DNA of 39,303 nucleotides from a virus, in IMG/VR virus record IMGVR_UViG_3300045974_000183, positions 1-39,303 of that record, one strand, 5' to 3'. Within the stretch, counting starts at the first letter, position 1, and every line of letters begins with the position of its first letter. The position numbers and the translations under genes are program-made. Shown in pieces: positions 1-6,276 of the stretch. Below the pieces are notes generated by a model. The model was not told where the DNA came from. It was given only the letters and a program-made list of their open reading frames with translations, and made no database searches.

Positions 1-74
1 GGCCCGCCGATGACCACGCGCGGCGGAATCATGGAGCCCGGCTCTGTCTGGTCCTTCGACCTCGCGGACGGGTT
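1..74. repeat. Terminal direct repeat, left copy
   Basis: The first 74 bases are identical to bases 39230-39303. This means the contig is circular as assembled, or the genome has redundant ends. Unique length is therefore 39229 bases. The repeat covers the start of the small gene at position 10 and the end of the upstream secreted gene. The exact length may reflect the assembler's overlap rather than a biological terminal repeat. Confidence 0.97.
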
Positions 75-219
75 CATCCCGCAGGTCCCTGAGTCTGTCC
101 TCCTCTTGACCATCGCGGCGGACGGGAAGTCATGCACGCTCCAGCCGCGTGACCCGGCGACCTGGGAGCCGCGCAGCGTCTACATCTGGATCGAGGGTCC
201 GCCGGAGCCCACGCCGTGA
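10..219 (+). CDS. Small hypothetical protein linking fibre and lysis genes (69 aa)
   Basis: No family is recognised. The 69-aa product has no membrane segment, is proline- and tryptophan-containing and acidic, and ends in a PPEPTP tail. When the window is closed into a circle, its ATG overlaps the stop of the upstream 356-aa secreted protein (ATGA at 39239-39242). Its own stop overlaps the GTG of the next gene (GTGA at 216-219). Such double translational coupling argues that it is real and belongs to the late operon. A second in-frame ATG lies at 31. The gene's first 65 bases occur again at 39239-39303, where the copy is cut by the window end. It could be a small virion or chaperone-like accessory protein, but this is a guess from position only. 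Confidence 0.7.
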   Translation: MTTRGGIMEPGSVWSFDLADGFIPQVPESVLLLTIAADGKSCTLQPRDPATWEPRSVYIWIEGPPEPTP

Positions 220-617
220 GGCTCCTCGGCTACATCTGGGCCTCACCGCTGGTCCTCGTGGCACTGCTCGCGCTCCTGCCGCTGTGGGCTCTCGGGCAGG
301 TGGCTCCGCTGCGGTGGGACGGCCAGATCGCGTGGGCGTGGCAGGTCCGCGCGGGCTCGTGGCTCGACCGGCGCACGAGCGGGTGGAGTGGGTTCACCGC
401 AGGCTGGCTGATTCTGTACATGCCGGCCTGGGACGTGTTCCTGGTGGTGAGCCACCACGAGCGGGAGCACGTTCGGCAGGCGTTCCGGTGGGGGCCCCTG
501 ATGCCGTTCGCGTACCTCGTGTGCCTCGCGGTGTACGGCTACTGGAGCAATCCGTTCGAGAAGGCCGCGCGCGCCGCGGCTGCTGATGGCTACCTACCTG
601 GGACGGCGCCTCAATGA
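216..617 (+). CDS. Membrane protein with HEREH gluzincin-like zinc motif (133 aa)
   Basis: The GTG start overlaps the preceding stop. The N-terminus has a hydrophobic segment (about residues 8-27). A second hydrophobic stretch (about 62-79) leads straight into H81-E-R-E-H85, followed by a third hydrophobic stretch (about 94-108) and then NPFEKAAR with E115. HExxH followed about 30 residues later by an Asn-Pro-x-Glu segment resembles the zinc site of small gluzincin-type metallopeptidases (two His plus a distal Glu). The protein would sit in the inner membrane. It is the first gene of the lysis cassette and is coupled by ATGA overlap to the holin-like gene. It might process a host envelope protein or another lysis protein. 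The family assignment rests on the motif only, and it could be an inactive membrane protein. Confidence 0.75.
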   Translation: MRLLGYIWASPLVLVALLALLPLWALGQVAPLRWDGQIAWAWQVRAGSWLDRRTSGWSGFTAGWLILYMPAWDVFLVVSHHEREHVRQAFRWGPLMPFAYLVCLAVYGYWSNPFEKAARAAAADGYLPGTAPQ

Positions 618-877
618 ACCAGCCTGCGTATCGAACCGTCATCACCTCCCTGGCCGTGGTCGCGATGCAGCTCGCCGCGTTCATCGTGGGCACGCGCCAC
701 GGCTGGACCGGGGACGCCTCCCACTCCTTCGACTCGCTCTGTATGTGGAGTTGCATCGCAGCCATCGGGCAGGCCGGCAAGAGCGCGGTGGAGTCGCTTG
801 CCCAGGGCTCGGGGCTCAAGGGGGCCGCCGCTGCCATCCTCACCGACGCAAAGCCCGGCGACCCGGTGAAGCCGTGA
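614..877 (+). CDS. Holin-like small membrane protein (87 aa)
   Basis: The ATG overlaps the upstream stop (ATGA at 614-617), and its TGA overlaps the GTG of the next gene. The 87-aa protein has one clear hydrophobic segment (about residues 8-26, SLAVVAMQLAAFIVGT). A weaker one follows near residues 40-55 (SLCMWSCIAAIGQAG), then a soluble charged C-terminus. Size, topology and position two genes ahead of an M15 endolysin fit a holin that forms inner-membrane lesions and times lysis. No sequence family is recognised, so the call is positional. The neighbouring 115-aa protein could be the holin instead, or the two could work as a holin/antiholin pair. Confidence 0.7.
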   Translation: MNQPAYRTVITSLAVVAMQLAAFIVGTRHGWTGDASHSFDSLCMWSCIAAIGQAGKSAVESLAQGSGLKGAAAAILTDAKPGDPVKP

Positions 878-1221
878 ACGTCTACAACCTAGTCTCGGCG
901 GTCGGAGCGGTCACCCTCCCGGCGGTCCTCGTGGGACAGACCGTCCCGCACGGGCTCGCGGACCAGTTGCCGGTCATCTTGTGGACGGTGGGCGCGATTG
1001 GCGCGGTCCTACTCGGCTACCGGCGAGCCATCGAGGAGGTCGAGTCCCAGGTCAGCAAGAAGTTGGACCTCCACACGAGGGACGAGGAGCTTCGCTTCAA
1101 CGCGATCTTGGAAGAGACGAGGGTCATCAAGCTGCAAGTCGCGTTGATCGTGGAAGCCCTCAACATCCACGCGGTGAAGCACCCGTCCTCCCCCTCCGTC
1201 CCGAAGATCCAGACCCCGTGA
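874..1221 (+). CDS. Membrane protein with cytoplasmic helix, second holin-like candidate (115 aa)
   Basis: I chose the GTG at 874, which overlaps the upstream TGA (GTGA); the open frame extends further upstream, but only through the holin gene. Two hydrophobic segments are visible (about residues 5-22 and 33-50). A long charged amphipathic helix rich in Glu/Lys/Arg follows (about 51-90), then a proline-rich end. This two-TM-plus-helix layout is seen in several holin or antiholin families and also in small phage membrane proteins that pair with an endolysin. The stop overlaps the endolysin start. Role in lysis is inferred from the cassette position. Confidence 0.7.
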   Translation: MNVYNLVSAVGAVTLPAVLVGQTVPHGLADQLPVILWTVGAIGAVLLGYRRAIEEVESQVSKKLDLHTRDEELRFNAILEETRVIKLQVALIVEALNIHAVKHPSSPSVPKIQTP

Positions 1222-1646
1222 CCCAGGACGAGAAGTCATCAGCGGTCCTCGCCTCCGTGCGGCCCGAACTCCGCAAGGTCGCTGAGTACGTCCAAAAGTA
1301 CGTCGGGGACAACCACAGCATCCGTCTCATCTGGGTGCAGGGCTTGCGGACGGAGGAGGAGCAGGCGAAGCTCTACGCTCAGGGGCGAACCGCGCCAGGC
1401 CCCATCGTGACGCAGGCTGAGAGTGCCGCCACATCTCCGCATGGGCGCGGGGCCGCGCTTGACTTCGCCGTCCTCGACCAGTTGCGCCGGCCCACCTGGG
1501 ACTATGGCGCGGTGGGGATGTACAACGTGGTCGGGAACATCGCGAAGACGCAGGGGCTCGTCTGGGGAGGGGACTTCCGGCACCCCGACAGGCCGCACAT
1601 CGAACTGGCATCTTGGAAGGAGCTACCCTTCCCGTGGTCACCCTAA
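1218..1646 (+). CDS. Endolysin, M15-family L-alanyl-D-glutamate-type peptidase (142 aa)
   Basis: The GTG at 1218 overlaps the preceding TGA. The protein shows the M15C/VanY-like zinc peptidase signature: QGLRTEEEQAKLYAQGRT (residues 41-58), then SPHGRGAALDF with H75 and D82 as zinc ligands, then DRPHIEL with D124, H127 and E129. This is the arrangement of phage L-alanyl-D-glutamate endopeptidases such as the T5 lysin, which cut the peptide stem of peptidoglycan. There is no signal peptide or SAR helix, so export through a holin lesion is expected. There is no separate cell-wall-binding domain, usual for lysins of Gram-negative phages. The spanin-like gene starts inside its 3' end. Confidence 0.92.
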   Translation: MTQDEKSSAVLASVRPELRKVAEYVQKYVGDNHSIRLIWVQGLRTEEEQAKLYAQGRTAPGPIVTQAESAATSPHGRGAALDFAVLDQLRRPTWDYGAVGMYNVVGNIAKTQGLVWGGDFRHPDRPHIELASWKELPFPWSP

Positions 1647-2143
1647 CGTGGCGGCTCGCCACCCTGCTTGGCTTGCTTGGATTCGTTGCGGGTGGTGCCC
1701 TCGGCTGGCGGCTTGCGGGTGCCCCGCCCCCGGTGGAGAGACGGGTAGAGGAACGGATTGTCTACCGGGACCGCACTACGACGAACACCGTGGCTGGCCC
1801 GGTGCGGATACAGACGCGCACGGTAACTGTGCAGGTCCCGGTGACAACTTCGACGGGAACTGTGTTGTACGTTCCACGAACTGAGACGGTCGTCAACGAG
1901 GTCCGCGGGGAGATAAAGACTTTTACCTTCCGCGACACGAACGAAAAATTGAGCTTCAAAGTTTACGAGATGCCGAAGCCCCCACCCACTTGGTCAGTGG
2001 ACTGGAGGCCCCGGCTTCTCCCCACGCAAGACCTCGTGGGCACGCTGGCGGTGGGCTACCGCGCCATCGGCCCCGCTTGGGTGGAGGTCTGGGTTTCCCC
2101 CCTCGCCCCTTCCGCCGGGGTGGGGCTAAGGGTGGAGTTCTGA
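1634..2143 (+). CDS. Membrane-anchored spanin-like protein (169 aa)
   Basis: I chose GTG 1634 because AAGGAG lies about 11 bases upstream; an in-frame ATG at 1613 would lengthen it by seven residues. A single N-terminal transmembrane segment (about residues 6-25, with ATLLGLLGFVAGGALGW) is followed by a Glu/Arg-rich and Thr/Val-rich beta-like region. The C-terminus (about 120-169) has aromatic and glycine-rich strands and ends in VGLRVEF, reminiscent of an outer-membrane-like strand. Placement directly after the endolysin and overlapping it is where spanins sit. It lacks a lipobox and a long coiled coil, so a classical i-/o-spanin pair is not evident. It might be a unimolecular-type or unrelated envelope protein. 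Its 3' end overlaps the convergent helicase gene by 88 bases. Confidence 0.7.
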   Translation: MVTLTWRLATLLGLLGFVAGGALGWRLAGAPPPVERRVEERIVYRDRTTTNTVAGPVRIQTRTVTVQVPVTTSTGTVLYVPRTETVVNEVRGEIKTFTFRDTNEKLSFKVYEMPKPPPTWSVDWRPRLLPTQDLVGTLAVGYRAIGPAWVEVWVSPLAPSAGVGLRVEF

Positions 2144-3474
2144 GCGTAGTCCCTCAGAGCGTCCAGTAGAGCCGTCTGCGTGATGTCCTTGCGGGCGATA
2201 GCGCGCATCACCAGCTCGTCCACCGTCTTCTCTGCGACGATGTGGTGGACGATGACCCGCTGCCTCTGCCCCTGCCTCCAGACGCGCCGGATGAACTGCT
2301 CGTAAGTCTCCAGGCTCCAGGGGACGGAGTAGAAGCACACCGCTGCGTGCGTGCCCTGGAGGTTCAGCCCGTGCGCGACCGCTGCGGTCTGGGCGAGGAG
2401 GACGGGGATTTCCCCCTTGTTCCACCGCTGCTCGATGTCGGAGAACTCGCGGGTGGACACCCCTCCCCCGATGTAGGGGGCGCCTGGAAAAGCCTCCTGT
2501 AAGCGGAGTCGATCGTGGTCGAAGTCGTAGCCGATGAGGACTGGCGTCCCTTGAAGCTCGTCCACAAGATCACGCACCGCATCGGTCTTGGCATCGTGGA
2601 TATGGTTCGCCTCCTCGTCGTTGATGTAGATGCCGCCGTTCGCGATCTGCCTGCACTTCCCGCTTGCCGTAGCTGCGTTCGCAGCCGTCACCGACCGGGA
2701 CATCACCTCGGTCACCATCGCAGCCTCCATCTGCCGGTAGATGGTGCGCGCCTCCGGCGGGAGGGTGACGGTGATCGTGTTCATCACAAGATCGGGGAGG
2801 TCCACGCAAGCGCCCTCATCGATGCGGAGGACGATGGGTGCGATCCGCTTGTAGATGATGTCAGCGGCCCCAGGACGCAGCGTCCAGTCGAACCCGTTGA
2901 ACGACTGAGTGAAGTAGTTCTGCCGAAAGTGGGTGATGTACTGCCCGAGGCTGGCCCCCTGGTCCAGAATGTACATCTGCCCGAACAGGTCCCCCAGCCC
3001 GTTCGGAGCGGGCGTGCCGGTGAGCCCGTAGCGCCGCTTGAACCTGCCCAGCATGGGCTTGATCATCTTGAACCGCTGCGTGTTTGTGTGCTTGAGCTTC
3101 GTCAACTCATCCACGATCAGCACGTCGAACGTTGCCCTGATGCCGTAGAGCCAGCGGAGCCCCTCGTAGTTGATGACGTACACGTCGGCCTCCTCCTCCA
3201 GCCGCTTGAGCTTGTCAGGGCCGTGGAGGACGACGACGCGGAGGTGGGAGAGGTGGTCCCACTTGAGGGCTTCCGGTGCCCAGGTGGAGTACGCTGGGCG
3301 CAGGGGGGCGATGACGAGCGCCGTCTTCGCAAGTCCCTTCTTCTGGAGGGTGGAGAAGACTGTCAGGCTGATGCTGGTCTTGCCCAGACCGGGGGCGGCG
3401 AACAGACCCGCCGCGCCTCGGTCCAGCATGAACTGAATCGCGTCCTTCTGGTACTGGTGCGGGGTCCATTTCAT
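2056..3474 (-). CDS. SNF2-type DEAD/DEAH helicase (472 aa)
   Basis: The start ATG overlaps the upstream TGA (ATGA). Superfamily 2 motifs appear in order: Walker A APGLGKTS (K32), motif II VDELTKLKH (D122-E123), motif III RYGLTGTPAPN (about 148-158), and a C-terminal RecA-like domain. That domain has AQTAAVAHGLNLQG (motif V) and QFIRRVWRQGQRQRV (motif VI). The ordering and the NGLGDLF stretch are typical of the SNF2-like helicases common in phages. These translocate on double-stranded DNA during replication, recombination or host-DNA takeover. It is the last gene of the leftward arm and its 3' end overlaps the end of the convergent late arm. Confidence 0.93.
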   Translation of the reverse strand: MKWTPHQYQKDAIQFMLDRGAAGLFAAPGLGKTSISLTVFSTLQKKGLAKTALVIAPLRPAYSTWAPEALKWDHLSHLRVVVLHGPDKLKRLEEEADVYVINYEGLRWLYGIRATFDVLIVDELTKLKHTNTQRFKMIKPMLGRFKRRYGLTGTPAPNGLGDLFGQMYILDQGASLGQYITHFRQNYFTQSFNGFDWTLRPGAADIIYKRIAPIVLRIDEGACVDLPDLVMNTITVTLPPEARTIYRQMEAAMVTEVMSRSVTAANAATASGKCRQIANGGIYINDEEANHIHDAKTDAVRDLVDELQGTPVLIGYDFDHDRLRLQEAFPGAPYIGGGVSTREFSDIEQRWNKGEIPVLLAQTAAVAHGLNLQGTHAAVCFYSVPWSLETYEQFIRRVWRQGQRQRVIVHHIVAEKTVDELVMRAIARKDITQTALLDALRDYAQNSTLSPTPAEGARGETQTSTQAGPMAR

Positions 3475-3785
3475 TTGCCCTCCACCTTCGCCAGCGCCGC
3501 CCGGGCCTGCTCGACCAGCGTGTGTGCGGCCTCAAGCTCATCCTCCAGTGCGAGCGGAGCCCAGGCCCTGATTCCCTCCTCGGCCAGGGGGATCAGCGCC
3601 AGCAGGGCGGCGGCGAGATCCGGCGCGGCGGCGATGAGGCGGGCGTCGGCCTCCATGACTCCGATCTGTGCCGACCACGCGTCAACTGTCGCCACCAGCG
3701 AGTCCTCTGGCACCGACTCGATGGAGTAGCCGCCGCCGCCAGTCAGGACCGCCACCCGCCAGGGCGATCTCGAGTGCCTACTCAT
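3471..3785 (-). CDS. Small phage protein with ADARLIAAAPDL motif (104 aa)
   Basis: The ATG overlaps the upstream stop and its own stop overlaps the helicase start. The protein is predominantly helical and Ala/Leu-rich. The stretch ADARLIAAAPDLAAALLALI (about residues 46-65) is a recurrent hallmark of small early phage proteins of unknown function. The C-terminus, with VEQARAALAKVEGK, is again helical. The N-terminal 30 residues are glycine- and valine-rich and may form a small beta sheet. No enzyme motif is visible. Confidence 0.8.
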   Translation of the reverse strand: MSRHSRSPWRVAVLTGGGGYSIESVPEDSLVATVDAWSAQIGVMEADARLIAAAPDLAAALLALIPLAEEGIRAWAPLALEDELEAAHTLVEQARAALAKVEGK

Positions 3786-4420
3786 CGCTCACCTCCCCAG
3801 TGCGCCGGGCTGTGCATGTGCTCGCAGAAGCTACAGTACGGCTCGCCGTTGCTGTCGGGCTCGGGGTACTCATCCATGCAGGTGCAGCGCCACGTCCCGT
3901 GGTCGCCGTCGCACGGCTCCATCTGGTCGATCGCTGCGATCACATCCTCGACCGGCGTGCCGATGGCCGGCTCTCCGCGCAGGGCGGTGTCGAACCCACA
4001 ATTGCAACGCCCACCAGCTTCGTAGTACAGTTCGCAGCCGACTTTGTGGCTGCCGTACTTCAGCAGCGCCGCCTCCAGCCTCGTGGCGCGGGACTCTGCG
4101 TTCTCCAACCTCGACGCCAGTTCCCTGTAGCCGTCGAGATGTTGGTCAGCAGCCTGCTCGACCATGAAGCGGTAGTTGGCTTCCGCCACCTCGGCCCGTG
4201 CTACCGCTGCATTCTCAGATTCGGCATACGCGCGCACTGCATCACGTCCATACTGTTCAGCAGCCTCTGCCAACTCTGCACGCTTTTTCTGAAGCTCATA
4301 ACCGATCTCATAACAGATAGAATTCCCGTCATCGGACCACCCACGGTTGCAGTGGTCCTGGGTCAGCTTCTTTGGGTATTTAGTGCTCTCTTTGCCGCAG
4401 ACTTCACAGACTTCAGTCAT
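3782..4420 (-). CDS. Cys-rich coiled-coil protein carrying the repeated small-gene module (212 aa)
   Basis: I chose ATG 4420 (MTEVCEVCGKE) because AAGGGGAT lies upstream and the preceding gene stops one base before it. The N-terminus has a CxxC knuckle (CEVCGKE). The middle (about residues 35-110) is a long Ala/Glu/Arg coiled coil ending in RLEAALLKYG, followed by CELYYEAGGRCNCGF and then DTALRGEP. The C-terminus is rich in Cys and His (CDGDHGTWRCTCMD and YCSFCEHMH), suggesting one or two more metal sites. The LEAAL and ALRGE parts are encoded by the same DNA motifs found in the neighbouring mini-genes (4063-4080 and 3971-3989). This looks like a longer member of the same family fused to zinc knuckles. 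Function unknown. Confidence 0.8.
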   Translation of the reverse strand: MTEVCEVCGKESTKYPKKLTQDHCNRGWSDDGNSICYEIGYELQKKRAELAEAAEQYGRDAVRAYAESENAAVARAEVAEANYRFMVEQAADQHLDGYRELASRLENAESRATRLEAALLKYGSHKVGCELYYEAGGRCNCGFDTALRGEPAIGTPVEDVIAAIDQMEPCDGDHGTWRCTCMDEYPEPDSNGEPYCSFCEHMHSPAHWGGER

Positions 4421-4421
4421 G

Positions 4422-4646
4422 TTAAGTATCCCCTTCGCTGACAACAGCCTCAATTTCTTCAACAACATCTTGAGAACGAAATGCTACGACGCGGTTACGA
4501 ACCCGCTCTAGTACACAGACCATCTCTGCACACTTCTTGCGAAGACGCTCTGCTTCCTTCTCTGCCACCTCGGCCCTGGCTTTCCGGCTCTCTACCTCGG
4601 ACTCTAGTGTGGACAACTCCTCAATCTGTTCGCGTGTGTAAGTCAC
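4422..4646 (-). CDS. Small coiled-coil protein (74 aa)
   Basis: Starts at GTG 4646, overlapping the upstream TGA (GTGA). The frame stays open further upstream, but that part lies over the neighbouring gene. The product is nearly all charged helix: EQIEELSTLESEVESRKARAEVAEKEAERLRKK shows heptad spacing. Its C-terminal half (VLERVRNRVVAFRSQDVVEEIEAVVSEGDT) resembles the LEAALR...AALSGE layout of the neighbours but lacks the conserved DNA repeat. One base separates it from the next gene. Function unknown. Confidence 0.75.
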   Translation of the reverse strand: MTYTREQIEELSTLESEVESRKARAEVAEKEAERLRKKCAEMVCVLERVRNRVVAFRSQDVVEEIEAVVSEGDT

Positions 4647-4843
4647 GGCTTCTCCTCTCCGCGCAGGGCGGCGCGGGCGGCCACCTTGGCGTTGTCGTAC
4701 TTGGATCCAGGCAGACCGTGCGGCAGGACGCTCAAGCACTGCCGCAGCGCCGCCTCCAGCCGGGCCACACGCTCCTGTAGCCTCGCGCAGTGCGCCGACG
4801 ATTCGGCCAGCGCGACGCAGGCGCGGGTCAACGGGTCGCTCAT
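4643..4843 (-). CDS. Mini-gene, LEAALR/AALRGEE module protein (66 aa)
   Basis: The start ATG overlaps the upstream TGA. The protein is a short coiled coil (ARLQERVARLEAALRQCLSVL) followed by a glycine/asparagine linker and the C-terminal tag RAALRGEEKP. Both the helix end and the tag are encoded by DNA repeats shared with neighbouring genes (4744-4761 and 4653-4673). Proteins of this layout are common early phage products of unknown function. An oligomeric helical adaptor is plausible. Confidence 0.8.
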   Translation of the reverse strand: MSDPLTRACVALAESSAHCARLQERVARLEAALRQCLSVLPHGLPGSKYDNAKVAARAALRGEEKP

Positions 4844-5070
4844 TTGATCTCCTCTCCGCTCAGGGCGGCGCCACCAATAGACAGCGCAGCTTCGATTCCT
4901 TTACGAATGGCGGTGGGCATCTTGTAAGACCAATCCAGTATGGTTCTCAGGATGGCATCATCCTTCCGCAGCGCCGCCTCCAGCGCCTTCACCCGCTCAC
5001 GGAGGGCTTCGTCCTCCGCCCTGGCGGCGTTGATGGGCGCGCACATTGCGCACTCACACTGGTCGCTCAC
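4840..5070 (-). CDS. Mini-gene, LEAALR/AALSGEE module protein (76 aa)
   Basis: I chose GTG 5070 because AGAGGAAGGG lies just upstream and the codon overlaps the previous stop. The N-terminus has three cysteines (CECAMC). A coiled coil follows (EDEALRERVKALEAALRKDD), then a short helix (ILRTILDWSYKMPTAIRKGI) and the tag GAALSGEEIK. It is a clear paralogue of the 66-aa neighbour, sharing the DNA repeats at 4968-4984 and 4850-4870. Function unknown. Confidence 0.8.
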   Translation of the reverse strand: MSDQCECAMCAPINAARAEDEALRERVKALEAALRKDDAILRTILDWSYKMPTAIRKGIEAALSIGGAALSGEEIK

Positions 5071-5168
5071 GGCCCTTCCTCTCCGCTCAGGGCGGCGTGG
5101 ACACCAGCGCTGTACGTCCGGGCGACCACGTACGCCGCCTCTGCCTTCTTCTTCGCCTTCACGGACAT
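5067..5168 (-). CDS. Micro-gene ending in AALSGEEGP (33 aa)
   Basis: This 33-codon frame begins at ATG 5168 behind an AGGGAGAGATC ribosome site and ends with a TGA overlapping the next GTG. It encodes a lysine-rich start (MSVKAKKKAEAAY) and the same C-terminal tag (HAALSGEEGP) as the larger paralogues. It carries the tag-encoding DNA repeat at 5077-5097 but not the LEAALR repeat. It may be a minimal or remnant copy of the module. The ribosome site and coupling support translation. Confidence 0.65.
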   Translation of the reverse strand: MSVKAKKKAEAAYVVARTYSAGVHAALSGEEGP

Positions 5169-5191
5169 GATCTCTCCCTGGTTGGTCCTGC

Positions 5192-5524
5192 TCACCGCGT
5201 CCTCCTGAAAGTTGCCTCTGCAAGCTCCTGCGCCTCGATCTCGTCCTTCCCATCCAACACGCTAGAGACGACGTGGACCGCCACTCCGCGCCCCCACAAC
5301 TCCTTCATGCGGGACGCCTGGAGAGCGGTCAACTGGCCCCCCTCCCGCTTGAACTCGAAGAAGAAGACACACCCATTCGGGGTGATGAACAGGTAGTCGG
5401 GCCAGCCCGCGCTACCCCGAGCCCCGCCGCCCCCCTGCTTGATGGCGAGGAACCCCCTCGACCGAGCGTACTCCACCACCGAACGCTGGATGCTGGCCTC
5501 TGACCGCTTCACGCTACGGGGCAT
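5192..5524 (-). CDS. VRR-NUC domain nuclease (110 aa)
   Basis: ATG 5524 is preceded by GAGGTGGGCC, and the gene overlaps the end of the RecB-like nuclease gene by 16 bases. The whole protein is one VRR-NUC domain of the PD-(D/E)xK superfamily. It has ASIQRSVVEYARSRGF (N-terminal helix), GSAGWPDYLFI with D43, FFEFKREGGQLTALQ with E57 and K59, and the following Q-x-x-L helix. Standalone phage VRR-NUC proteins are structure-specific nucleases that act on branched DNA, so a Holliday-junction or flap-processing role is likely. It follows polymerase and Cas4-like genes, consistent with a replication/recombination module. Confidence 0.92.
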   Translation of the reverse strand: MPRSVKRSEASIQRSVVEYARSRGFLAIKQGGGGARGSAGWPDYLFITPNGCVFFFEFKREGGQLTALQASRMKELWGRGVAVHVVSSVLDGKDEIEAQELAEATFRRTR

Positions 5525-6276
5525 GGCCCACCTCGATCCTTGGAGAACTCGCAGAACCGGCACAGCCCGTTCGGGCGGGGAACGTGGTCCTCGTCCGAGA
5601 GGAGCGGGAGGACTCTCCCCATCCACTTCTTCTGGAGCCCCGGTAGCTCGTCCCGCTCAACCACAGGACCCATCACCTCGGGATCCTTGTCGGGACGCGC
5701 GTCGAGGAAGATGAGGGAGGATGACACGGCCTTGGCGCTCTGGTACTTCGACAGGACCGCCACGCAGTACAGCTCCAACTGGTCCAGGTACTTCGGGGAG
5801 TCGCGCACCTCGCCCGTCTTCTTGTCGATGCCACCACTCTTCCAGTCGATGACCGACCAGAGCCCCGAGCCCTCGTCCTCCAGCACGTCCAACTTGGTAC
5901 GGAGCCACGCCTTCGGGTCGAACTTGCCCACCGGCTTCCACTGGGCATCCAAGCAGATGTCCTCCTCCGTCCGCGCGCCGCGCTCCCGCAGGGAGTTGAC
6001 CAACTGGAGGATGGACGGGTGCCTGATAGTGGGGACGTGGGTCCCACCGTCGATGTAGACCTCCAACTCGGCGTGCATCTCGGTCCCCCGCTTGAGCGGC
6101 GGGGCGGGCTCGATGCTGGCCTTGCAGGTGTCGCAGACGGCGGGCGCGTCGTAGCCCCCCGACAGTCGCCCCTTGAAGCACCTCGGGCAGAGCTTGTCGA
6201 GGCTGACCAGCCGACACTTGCGCGGGCACTCCTCGTAGGAGGCGAGGCGGGAAGGACTCCAGGTGGTGTGTCTCAT
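5509..6276 (-). CDS. Cas4/RecB-like PD-(D/E)xK exonuclease with Cys clusters (255 aa)
   Basis: The ATG overlaps the polymerase stop (ATGA). RecB-family nuclease motifs appear in order: SRLASYEECPRKC (residues 9-21), GTEMHAELE with H68, LDVLEDE with D130, VIDWKSG with D144 and K146, and LDQLELY (Q166, Y170). The C-terminus has CRFCEFSKDRGGPC (C239, C242, C252), which with C17 or C21 could hold an iron-sulphur cluster as in Cas4/AddB-type nucleases. An extra CPRC...CDTC zinc-ribbon-like insert lies at about 30-51. It probably processes double-strand ends during replication and recombination. There is no CRISPR locus nearby, so it is not adaptation-related. Confidence 0.92.
   Translation of the reverse strand: MRHTTWSPSRLASYEECPRKCRLVSLDKLCPRCFKGRLSGGYDAPAVCDTCKASIEPAPPLKRGTEMHAELEVYIDGGTHVPTIRHPSILQLVNSLRERGARTEEDICLDAQWKPVGKFDPKAWLRTKLDVLEDEGSGLWSVIDWKSGGIDKKTGEVRDSPKYLDQLELYCVAVLSKYQSAKAVSSSLIFLDARPDKDPEVMGPVVERDELPGLQKKWMGRVLPLLSDEDHVPRPNGLCRFCEFSKDRGGPCPVA

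Noticed and set aside
5509-6276. Cas4-like nuclease as evidence of a CRISPR system
   Set aside because: No repeat-spacer array or other Cas genes; standalone RecB/Cas4-like nucleases are common in phage replication modules.
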